Assembly (NCBI GenBank): GCA_902493915.1
Contig: CABUQY010000063.1
Location: 1 to 9,043, forward strand
DNA length: 9,043 nt
Source of the DNA: an uncultured Collinsella sp.
Lineage (GTDB): Bacteria > Actinomycetota > Coriobacteriia > Coriobacteriales > Coriobacteriaceae
Reading direction: 5' to 3'
This document shows, piece by piece, positions 1-5,071 of the stretch. Every line of letters begins with the position of its first letter. Positions within the stretch are counted from its first letter, which is position 1. Position numbers and translations under genes: made by a program. The notes under the pieces are model-generated. The model was not told where the DNA came from. It was given only the letters and a program-made list of their open reading frames with translations, and made no database searches.

Positions 1-638
1 CCTCCGACTTCCGCTTGCTGCAGACGATCATCTACGTCGACTTTAACCTGCAGCGCATGACCGATAAGGTTCGCCAGATCTGCCGCGCCACGCGTCACAT
101 GGTCAAGGCAGACATCTCGCTGCCCCAGGAGCTCGTCGGTACGGTTGAGGCCGAGGCCGAGGCTGTTTATCAGGTGCTGGGTTCGTCGCTTTCCGCGCTC
201 GTCACCAACGACATGTCCATCATCTGCAACCTGGCCGTCGAGGACGAGCCGGTGCATGCGGCGTACGAGAAGTTCTTCCGCACCTTTAACCGCATGGACA
301 CGGGCGATTTTATGGACGACGACAGCAACTATGACGACCTGCGCCGCGCCATCATGGTATCGCGCTATCTCGATCGCATCGCCTCGATTTCCATCGATGC
401 CGCCTGCCGTCTGACCTTCCTGTTGACCGGACAGCGTATGACTGCCGGTGATATCGCCTGCACTGATGAGGATGAGCTCGAGAGCATGCGCGTGCCTTCG
501 GGCGAGGGTGTTATCATGAGGCCCGCCGTCGACGCTCGCTACGTTGCCAAGGTGCCCACTAACGAGGTCAGCGAGGGTCTTCGCTACCTGCTCGATCATC
601 TTGAGGACGAGGACGATGGCGAGGACGACGAGGAGTAA
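1..638 (+). CDS. phoU: PhoU-family phosphate regulator, 5'-truncated
   Basis: The reading frame is open from the first full codon (position 3) to TAA at 636-638, so the gene begins outside the window; a TTG at 15 is only an internal leucine codon. Visible residues begin SDFRLLQTIIYVDFNLQRM, which matches the second-helix region of PhoU (usually SDLR followed by a 'I..L.RM.D' helix). DEPVHAAYEKFF and a helix ending in CRLTFLLTGQRM match the second PhoU repeat. The family are all-helical cytoplasmic proteins that couple the Pst phosphate transporter to a PhoR-type sensor kinase and damp uptake and signalling. After the helical core lies a tail of about 60 residues ending in an acidic run (EDEDDGEDDEE). 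Upstream neighbours would be expected to be pst or pho genes, but they are not visible. The family call is fairly secure; the exact regulatory partner is inferred. Confidence 0.78.
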   Translation, partial: SDFRLLQTIIYVDFNLQRMTDKVRQICRATRHMVKADISLPQELVGTVEAEAEAVYQVLGSSLSALVTNDMSIICNLAVEDEPVHAAYEKFFRTFNRMDTGDFMDDDSNYDDLRRAIMVSRYLDRIASISIDAACRLTFLLTGQRMTAGDIACTDEDELESMRVPSGEGVIMRPAVDARYVAKVPTNEVSEGLRYLLDHLEDEDDGEDDEE

Positions 639-675
639 GTAATTCCGTTCGTCGAAAGATTGTAAATACCTAAGT

Positions 676-713
676 GAGCGCGGCCTTGCACATGCGGGGC
701 CGCGCTCTTGCGA
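676..713 (+). terminator. GC-rich hairpin after the phoU-like gene
   Basis: A perfect 10-bp stem, GAGCGCGGCC (676-685) with GGCCGCGCTC (698-707), closes a 12-base loop. Only a poor T-tract follows (CTTGCGAT), so it may be a weak or Rho-assisted terminator, or an mRNA-end stabiliser, separating the phoU-like gene from yggS. It also overlaps an upstream in-frame GTG (674), which argues against that GTG as the yggS start. Confidence 0.55.
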
Positions 714-757
714 TAGCATGGGACTACTTGTTTGGCTGTCAGCGGAGGCGATTGGCA

Positions 758-1495
758 ATGGATAACTATTTGGACTTGATGCGCGCTCGCCGCGAGCAGA
801 TTCTGGAACGTTTTTATGCGGCGCTCGATCGCGCAGGCCGTCCCCACGACGCCGCGCGCCTCATTGCCGTGTCCAAGACCGTTGGTGTCGATGAGACCGT
901 TGCCGCCATCCAGGCGGGGTATCGCCATTTTGCTGAGAATCGCCCGCAGGAGCTGGTTCGCAAGCTCACGGGTCTGGCGGAGCATCCGGAGCTGCCCGAG
1001 GTGCGCTTCGATATGATCGGCAACCTGCAGACCAATAAGATCAATGCGGTGCTGGGCTCAGCCGAGCTGATTCACTCGGTGGGTTCGCTGCATCTGGCGC
1101 AGGCGATCTCGAGCCGTGCTGTTCGCAAGATTGAGGCAGGCGAGCTCGCCGGCCCCCAGCGTGTGCTCATTGAGGTCAATGTGAGTGGTGAGGAGTCGAA
1201 GGGAGGCTTTTCGCCCGATGAGATTCGCGCTGCCGCGGGTGAGCTTGCGGAACTTGAGGGAATTTGCGTACAGGGGCTTATGACTATGGCGCCCCGGGGG
1301 AATAAGGATGTGGCACGCCGCACCTTTGCGGGGCTTCGTGAGCTGAGGGATGAGCTGGAGGCGGCGCATCCCGATTTGAACCTGCCCGAGCTTTCCTGCG
1401 GTATGAGCGAGGACTTTGAGCCTGCCCTTGAGGAGGGCTCTACGCTCGTTCGCCTGGGCAGGGTAGTATTTAGCCCGGAGTTTGCAGTAAAATAA
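758..1495 (+). CDS. yggS: YggS/PLPBP-family pyridoxal phosphate homeostasis protein
   Basis: Encodes 245 residues, close to the usual family length (about 220-245). YggS/PROSC proteins are single-domain fold-III TIM barrels that bind PLP without known enzymatic activity and buffer vitamin B6 and amino-acid pools in the cytoplasm. Seen here: the PLP lysine in IAVSKT (K40), AENRPQEL (60-67, family GENYVQE), MIGNLQTNKI (87-96, family FIGHLQSNK), HSVGSLHLA (106-114), VNVSGEESKGGF (140-151), GLMTM (173-177) and the phosphate-binding end LSCGMSEDFEPAL (212-224) with EGSTLVRLG (226-234). The start is the ATG at 758 because GGAGG lies 9 bases upstream at 744-748; an in-frame GTG at 674 has no such site. 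In many Gram-positive bacteria and cyanobacteria yggS sits just before sepF and yggT, as here. The A59 in FAEN replaces the common glycine. Confidence 0.93.
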   Translation: MDNYLDLMRARREQILERFYAALDRAGRPHDAARLIAVSKTVGVDETVAAIQAGYRHFAENRPQELVRKLTGLAEHPELPEVRFDMIGNLQTNKINAVLGSAELIHSVGSLHLAQAISSRAVRKIEAGELAGPQRVLIEVNVSGEESKGGFSPDEIRAAAGELAELEGICVQGLMTMAPRGNKDVARRTFAGLRELRDELEAAHPDLNLPELSCGMSEDFEPALEEGSTLVRLGRVVFSPEFAVK

Positions 1496-1555
1496 GGCTC
1501 TGAAGTGCGCACTGATTATCGGGGCGCCTGCACTAAACCGCGAGAGGACACAACC

Positions 1556-2278
1556 ATGGGCTTCCTTGACGAGATTAAAAATAAGATGCACCTGGGCGGC
1601 CAGCAGGGTTACGACCAGGGTTATGGTCAGGACGACGACTACGGCTACGATGATGGCTATGACGACGGCTACCAGAATAACGGTTACAGCGGTGCCTCGG
1701 GCGAGGGCTTCTACACCCAGGACGAGCCGAGCAACGGCCTGCTTGGTCAGACGCGCCGCGGTGAAGCTGAGTCGGTTGCCGTGTATACGCGCTCCGGTCA
1801 GCTGGTCGGCGATGACTCCCGCCATGCCACGACGTATAACCCGCCTTCGCGCTCGCAGGACAGTGTTGCGAGCGGTTATCGTCCTGGTGCCTATGACACG
1901 CCGTCGAGCTACGCCGAGAATACCCGCGCCCGTGCCGCCGCTGCACCCGCGCCTGCACCGAGCGATGCCTCGGCCTATGCGAGCAATATCATCAACGCCA
2001 CGCCGCAGCTGCCGGCCTATGTCCTGCGCCCCGAGAGCTATGACGACGTGGAGACCGTGGTGCGCCGCGTTCGCACCAAGCAGCCTGTCGCACTGATTTT
2101 TGTGGGCGTACGCACCGAAGTGGCCAAGCGCGTCTTGGACTTCTCTTACGGCTTTGCCTGCGGTCTGGGTGCCACGGTCAAGGAGGTGGGCGACCGCGTG
2201 TTCATGGTGCTGCCCGCCGGCTGCGAGGTCAAAGATTCCGATCTCAAGAAGCTTCGTGCCGACGGCTACCTTAAGTAA
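1556..2278 (+). CDS. sepF: Cell division protein SepF
   Basis: Encodes 240 residues, longer than typical SepF (about 150-220) because of a long linker. SepF tethers FtsZ to the membrane and aligns its filaments; in actinobacteria, which generally lack FtsA, it is the main anchor. Seen: an N-terminal amphipathic membrane-targeting helix (MGFLDEIKNKM, 1-11); a Tyr/Asp/Gly-rich stretch with repeated GY units (about 18-46); an Ala/Pro/Ser linker to about 150; then the SepF core (about 155-225) with LRPESYDDVETVVRRV, KQPVALIFVGV and a C-terminal strand VFMVLPAG. The ATG at 1556 is chosen over an in-frame GTG at 1505 because GAGAGGA lies at 1543-1548 and the family begins MGFLD or similar. It follows yggS by 60 bases and precedes yggT by 21, so co-transcription is likely. 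Confidence 0.95.
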   Translation: MGFLDEIKNKMHLGGQQGYDQGYGQDDDYGYDDGYDDGYQNNGYSGASGEGFYTQDEPSNGLLGQTRRGEAESVAVYTRSGQLVGDDSRHATTYNPPSRSQDSVASGYRPGAYDTPSSYAENTRARAAAAPAPAPSDASAYASNIINATPQLPAYVLRPESYDDVETVVRRVRTKQPVALIFVGVRTEVAKRVLDFSYGFACGLGATVKEVGDRVFMVLPAGCEVKDSDLKKLRADGYLK

Positions 2279-2287
2279 AGACAAGAC

Positions 2288-2302
2288 GAGGAGATTCCCA
2301 TC
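2288..2302 (+). promoter_or_regulatory. Ribosome binding site and ATC initiation codon of yggT
   Basis: GAGGAG (2288-2293) is followed after 6 bases by ATC (2300-2302). No ATG, GTG or TTG lies between the sepF stop and 2378 in this frame. Other near-cognate candidates are ATT 2294 (too close to the site) and ATC 2306 (12 bases away); CTG 2324 is already inside the first helix. Confidence 0.5.
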
Positions 2303-2581
2303 AACATCTACACTATCGTCCAGCTGGTCAACACGCTGTTCAACTTCTATTCCACGCTCATTATCGTCTACTGCTTTATGACGTGGATTCCCATGAAGCA
2401 GGGTGGTTTGCTTCAGGATATTGCCGCGGTGCTTGATAGCGTGTGCGGTCCGTGGCTCAACCTGTTCCGTCGTTTCATCCCGCCGATGGGCGGTATCGAT
2501 TTTTCGCCGGTCGTTGCGATTATTGCGTTGCAGTTGGTGCAGAGGCTGGTTCTGCAGCTTCTTATAGGTATACTCGTGTAG
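2300..2581 (+). CDS. yggT: YggT/YlmG-family small membrane protein, apparent ATC start
   Basis: The protein is 93 residues if it starts at ATC 2300, matching the single-repeat YggT/YlmG length of roughly 80-100. Family members are integral membrane proteins linked to cell division or nucleoid and thylakoid organisation; the molecular role is unknown. Seen: a first membrane helix (about 4-27), the conserved segment CGPWLNLFRRFIPPMGGIDF (about 49-68) followed by SPVV, typical of the family's 'P.R.iiP..G.iD.SP' signature, and a second helix to the C terminus. The first canonical start in frame is ATG 2378, which would delete the whole first helix and has no ribosome site. GAGGAG at 2288-2293 sits 6 bases before ATC 2300. 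The frame is the same as sepF, whose TAA ends at 2278. Gene identity is firm; the start codon is inferred. Confidence 0.82.
   Translation: MNIYTIVQLVNTLFNFYSTLIIVYCFMTWIPMKQGGLLQDIAAVLDSVCGPWLNLFRRFIPPMGGIDFSPVVAIIALQLVQRLVLQLLIGILV
2569..2574 (+). promoter_or_regulatory. Possible -10 element for divIVA
   Basis: TATACT overlaps the end of yggT, 69 bases before the divIVA ATG. The expected -35 position shows no good match to TTGACA. It may give divIVA a promoter independent of the upstream genes; evidence is weak. Confidence 0.25.
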
Positions 2582-2642
2582 AACTGACTTAGTAACTTAC
2601 GTCGGGCGTGTAGCGCCGAGGCGATGAAAAAGGAGACTTGTT

Positions 2643-3317
2643 ATGGCTATTACCCCTGCAGACATCCAGGCTCAGACTTTCTCTGAGGCCAAGCGTGGCT
2701 ACGATCCTGCCGAGGTCGACGTCTTCTTGGAGACGCTGTCTTCCGAGGTTGACGCTATGCTCGCTAAGATCGTTGACCTTAAGGGTCGTCTGACTGCTAC
2801 CGAGCAGCAGCTTGCCGATGCACAGGCTCAGCTTGCCCAGGCTCAGGATACCGCCGACCAGGCCGTTCCTGCCGCCCCCGTGGCTGCTCCCGCCCCTGAC
2901 TTCTCCGCTCAGGAGCGCCAGATTTCCGCTGCCCTGATCGCTGCCCAGCAGACCGCTGAGACCATCGTCAACGATGCCAATGAGAACGCTGAGCGCATCC
3001 GCAACGAGGCTGACGCCAAGGCCCGCGAGGTTATCCGCCAGGCTCTGACCGAGAAGCAGGCCGAGCTCGAGGAGATCGATCGTCTCAAGGCTTCCCGTGA
3101 GGAGTTCAAGGCCGAGTATCTCAAGCTCATCCAGCACTTTATGGACGATGCCCAGAACTCCTTCCCGGCCGACCTCATGGCCTCTACGCCGGTCGGTTCT
3201 GCCGCTTCTCCTGCGGTGGCTGTTCCCGCCGAGCCGCTGCCCGTCGCTGACCCGGTTGTCCCCGTGGCCGATCCCTTCGCCCCGATCGACAACTTCGCTG
3301 CCGACGACCTGGACTAA
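2643..3317 (+). CDS. divIVA: DivIVA-family polar scaffold protein
   Basis: Encodes 224 residues. DivIVA proteins bind negatively curved membrane at poles and septa and recruit partners; in actinobacteria (Wag31) they direct polar growth. Seen: the N-terminal membrane-binding domain ITPADIQAQTFSEAKRGY (3-20), then DPAEVDVFLETL, leading into a coiled coil to about 73; an Ala/Pro hinge (75-87); a second long coiled coil (about 88-170) rich in Ala, Glu and Gln; and a Pro/Val/Asp tail ending ADDLD. By alignment to B. subtilis DivIVA, whose F17 inserts in the membrane next to R18, this protein has K17-R18, resembling the KRGY seen in mycobacterial Wag31. AGGAG at 2631-2635 is 7 bases before the ATG. 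It follows yggT by 61 bases; the ylmH gene often found here in Firmicutes is absent. Confidence 0.92.
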   Translation: MAITPADIQAQTFSEAKRGYDPAEVDVFLETLSSEVDAMLAKIVDLKGRLTATEQQLADAQAQLAQAQDTADQAVPAAPVAAPAPDFSAQERQISAALIAAQQTAETIVNDANENAERIRNEADAKAREVIRQALTEKQAELEEIDRLKASREEFKAEYLKLIQHFMDDAQNSFPADLMASTPVGSAASPAVAVPAEPLPVADPVVPVADPFAPIDNFAADDLD

Positions 3318-3343
3318 CATTCGGCCTACAATTTAGTGCCTCG

Positions 3344-3373
3344 AAAGGACCCGCAGCTTGCGGGTCCTTTTTT
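3344..3373 (+). terminator. Strong intrinsic terminator after divIVA
   Basis: AAAGGACCCGCA (3344-3355) pairs perfectly with TGCGGGTCCTTT (3359-3370) around a short loop, and the 3' arm runs into TTTTTT (3368-3373). It ends the yggS-sepF-yggT-divIVA unit. Confidence 0.92.
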
Positions 3374-3398
3374 ATGACTGTGCCGGGGTGCGTAACAT

Positions 3399-3436
3399 AA
3401 AAAACCGAGCCCTGCACATAGTGGCGCAGAACTCGG
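3399..3436 (-). terminator. Intrinsic terminator of the nitroreductase gene
   Basis: Read on the minus strand, CCGAG (3436-3432) and CTCGG (3409-3405) form the outer stem. TCTGC pairs with GCAGG inside it (one wobble, small internal mismatches), with a loop of about 10 bases, followed by TTTTTT (3404-3399). It faces the divIVA terminator, so the two convergent units are insulated from each other. Confidence 0.78.
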
Positions 3437-3484
3437 CGAACGGGTGAGCGGTCAAGGGTAGGTTTTAAGGCATGTCCCAAAAAT

Positions 3485-4015
3485 CTACTTGAGGAGGAAG
3501 TCGGAGAGGGAAATGGTGCGGGCCTCGCGATGCTCGGGATCGGCGATGTGGTCGGCAGGATAGCCACAGACGAGCATGTGATAGGGATAGACGCCCTTGG
3601 GCAGATTGAACTGCTCTTGTGCCACCTCAGGCTTAAAATGGCATACCCAGCACGTTCCCAGGCCCTGCTCGGTGGCCTCCATCATCATCTGATCGCAGAC
3701 GATTGAAGTATCGATTTCGCTGGAATTCATCTGATCATACGGGCGCACCCAAGCATCATCGGTAACGCTGCAAATAAGGAAGACAAGCGGTGCGCCAAAG
3801 ATGGACCCATCACGAGCAAACCGAGGCTGACAAGCAGCAGCCTTCTCCAGAAGCTCAGGCGTATCCAACACCATCACACGAGAAGGATGATTATTGCAAG
3901 CAGAAGGAGCAATACGCCCAGTCTCAACAATGGCATCCACCACAGCCTGCTCCACAGCCCGATCTTCAAACTCACGACAAGAATACCGACCCCGAGCCAG
4001 ATCCAAATAAGACAT
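3485..4015 (-). CDS. Nitroreductase-family FMN oxidoreductase
   Basis: Encodes 176 residues, in the range of short nitroreductase-family proteins. These are usually homodimeric FMN enzymes using NAD(P)H to reduce nitro compounds, quinones or flavins; the substrate cannot be read from sequence. Seen: the N-terminal FMN motif RGRYSCREF (8-16, family R.S.R.F), RIAPSACNNHPSRV (34-47) containing the conserved Pro-Ser and an Asn at the flavin site, an interior dimer-interface helix IDTSIVCDQMMMEATEQGLG (101-120), and GTCWVCHF (120-127) in the place of the usual 'G.GT.W' element. Cysteines are unusually frequent (C13, C40, C62, C82, C107, C122, C125, C150). The ATG at 4015 is preceded on its strand by GGAGGG (4026-4021), 5 bases upstream; a more distal in-frame start at 4054 lacks a site and starts before the conserved region. 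It is monocistronic with its own terminator. Confidence 0.85.
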   Translation of the reverse strand: MSYLDLARGRYSCREFEDRAVEQAVVDAIVETGRIAPSACNNHPSRVMVLDTPELLEKAAACQPRFARDGSIFGAPLVFLICSVTDDAWVRPYDQMNSSEIDTSIVCDQMMMEATEQGLGTCWVCHFKPEVAQEQFNLPKGVYPYHMLVCGYPADHIADPEHREARTISLSDFLLK

Positions 4016-4188
4016 ACAAGCCCTCCAACAATTTAATAACGAAATAAAAGACAACCAAAGGGTACCCAGAGCAACATTCAGCCAAACGCTCAGCGCTGCC
4101 CAAAGTCATGACTGATGCCAAAGACGCTTTCAACCAAAGCCACCATGCATTCCGCCTATTAGCCCAGGTTCCCAATGGTGATACGTAA
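4016..4188. other. Intergenic leader upstream of the nitroreductase gene
   Basis: This stretch lies between the hairpin repeats and the nitroreductase start. It is AT-richer near the gene (minus strand reads TTATTTCGTTATTAAATTG just before the ribosome site), consistent with a promoter or leader, but no convincing -35/-10 pair is seen. A minus-strand frame running through it overlaps the nitroreductase gene and resembles no family I recognise. Confidence 0.4.
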
Positions 4189-4272
4189 GGCGAAGGCCCG
4201 ACACCTATTTGCTTTCGAACGACTCTGCCACGCAGCCGGAGTGAGAAAGCAAATAGGTGCCGGGCCTTCGCC
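4189..4272. repeat. Long hairpin, unit A of a tandem structured repeat
   Basis: The left arm (4189-4216) and right arm (4245-4272) form a 28-bp stem with a single A/C mismatch (4201 against 4260). It closes a 28-base loop (4217-4244) that reads GAACGACTCTGC, CAC, GCAGCCGGAGTGA. Inside the loop, CTGC/GCAG and ACT/AGT can form a short inner stem with an unpaired CCGG on one side. No T-run follows on either strand, so it is not a standard intrinsic terminator. The same loop occurs in the neighbouring unit B. Confidence 0.85.
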
Positions 4273-4392
4273 GGTGGGACGCGTACTACTAATTAACCGC
4301 TTTTGAACGACTCTGCTTGCAGCCGGAGTGAAAAAGGTATTAGTGGTCGGGCCCGCGACCGGTGGGATACGTACCCCCAATTAACTGTTCTT
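4217..4392. repeat. Two tandem copies of an ~88-bp unit
   Basis: Copy 1 (4217-4304) and copy 2 (4305-4392) align along their length: GAACGACTCTGC, GCAGCCGGAGTGA, CCGGTGGGA, CGTAC, AATTAAC and a final pyrimidine-rich stretch recur in order. The end of copy 2 overlaps the stop codon and last codons of the DUF47 gene (minus-strand AACAGTTAATT, against GCGGTTAATT in copy 1). This suggests that the duplicated segment included, or arose at, the 3' end of that gene. ATACGTA also occurs at both outer edges (4181-4187 and 4367-4373 region). Confidence 0.7.
4285..4347. repeat. Hairpin unit B with the same loop as unit A but a different stem
   Basis: The left arm (4285-4304, ACTACTAATTAACCGCTTTT) pairs with the right arm (4332-4347, AAAAGGTATTAGTGGT) as 16 pairs, including one T/G wobble, interrupted by two 2-base bulges. 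The loop (4305-4331) is identical to that of unit A except TT in place of CAC. Its stem is unrelated in sequence to the stem of A. Downstream, both units share CCGGTGGGA, CGTAC and AATTAAC. Confidence 0.75.
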
Positions 4393-5004
4393 CATGACAA
4401 TCGAATCCACGACATCGGCCACATTCTCGCAGCAGTCGGCGCAGTACTCCAGGAATGCGTAGACGTCACGCCAGGCGATGACCTCGAGCGGGTCCTTGCC
4501 GTTGACGTGCAGGTTGCGCATAGCGTTGATGTAGAGCTCGTCGGCCTCGGACTCGATGGTGTTGATCTGGATGACCAGCTCGCGCAGCGTTTTGGACTTG
4601 CGGTAGTTGGGAAGCTCGACCATCAGGTCTTTCATGGCGCGGCAGGCGTCAGTCACCTTGTGGGCGATGACGATGGCGTCGGGATGGATGCTCTGAATGT
4701 TGGTGAAGTAGACGCGCTGCACGACGCCTTCAATACGGTCGAGCACGGTGTCGAGCGCGCAGCTCATCAGATCCAGATCCTCGCGCTCGAGCGGGGTGAT
4801 AAAGGCGGTGAGCAGGGCGTCTTCGAGCTCGTGGTGCTTCTTGTCTGCCGCATGCTCAATCGCATGCATCTTATTGAGCATGTCGTGAATCTGCGCGGGA
4901 TCGAAGTTCTCAAAAATCTGGGTAAGCAGCTCGGCGGCCCGGACGGCGAGGTCGGCGCAGGCGACGTAGTTGTCAAAGTAGAACGAATCGGGTTTCTTAG
5001 CCAT
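4381..5004 (-). CDS. DUF47/PhoU-like Pit accessory protein
   Basis: Encodes 207 residues, the usual length for the DUF47/TIGR00153 family (for example B. subtilis YkaA), which is distantly related to PhoU and commonly encoded beside PiT permeases, where it is thought to modulate them. Seen: all-helical composition with the family's 'F..F' start (FYFDNYVACADLAVRAAELL); HAIEHAADKKHHELEDALLT (about 47-66), carrying the conserved E..AD...H acidic/histidine signature; TPLEREDLDLMSCALDTVLD (about 69-88); a second-half INTIESEADELY (about 147-158) repeating the E..AD pattern; and a terminal helix containing CADCCENVADVVDSIVMKNS. The two acidic signatures are the expected metal-binding positions. The ATG at 5004 is preceded by AAAGGA about 8 bases upstream. 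It starts 67 bases after the pit stop, so one transcript is likely. Confidence 0.9.
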   Translation of the reverse strand: MAKKPDSFYFDNYVACADLAVRAAELLTQIFENFDPAQIHDMLNKMHAIEHAADKKHHELEDALLTAFITPLEREDLDLMSCALDTVLDRIEGVVQRVYFTNIQSIHPDAIVIAHKVTDACRAMKDLMVELPNYRKSKTLRELVIQINTIESEADELYINAMRNLHVNGKDPLEVIAWRDVYAFLEYCADCCENVADVVDSIVMKNS

Positions 5005-5071
5005 GGGTGGGTCCTTTCGAGGCGAAGACGGGTGGGCGAAGTGTTGCGGTCCAGATGGACGTTCGGTTTGA

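Noticed and set aside
674..757. Upstream GTG start extending yggS by 28 residues
   Set aside because: It overlaps the GC-rich hairpin at 676-707 and has no ribosome site, whereas ATG 758 has GGAGG 9 bases upstream and fits the family N terminus.
1505..1555. Upstream GTG start extending sepF by 17 residues
   Set aside because: SepF begins with the MGFLDEIKNKM membrane helix at 1556, which has its own ribosome site.
1058..2284. Long minus-strand frame of 408 codons across yggS and sepF
   Set aside because: It is antisense to two clearly conserved genes, its translation is low in family-like features, and long antisense frames are expected in GC-rich DNA.
2589..3320. Minus-strand frame of 243 codons across divIVA
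   Set aside because: It is an antisense shadow of divIVA; no ribosome site or family resemblance.
3972..4175. Small minus-strand frame with a hydrophobic stretch upstream of the nitroreductase gene
   Set aside because: It overlaps the first codons of the nitroreductase in another frame, starts at TTG without a ribosome site, and resembles no family I know.
4189..4272. Unit A as an intrinsic terminator for the DUF47 gene
   Set aside because: The stem is long and stable, but no T-run follows on the minus strand; a role in termination would need Rho or processing, so it is recorded as a repeat instead.
4159..4380. 73-codon minus-strand frame across the hairpin repeats
   Set aside because: Its similarity between halves (TPAA segments) is simply the translated nucleotide repeat; the structure and indels favour a non-coding element.
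4181..4392. CRISPR array or tRNA-like sequence
   Set aside because: Only two copies, ~88-bp period, no unique spacers of constant length, and no acceptor/anticodon/T-arm arrangement of a tRNA.
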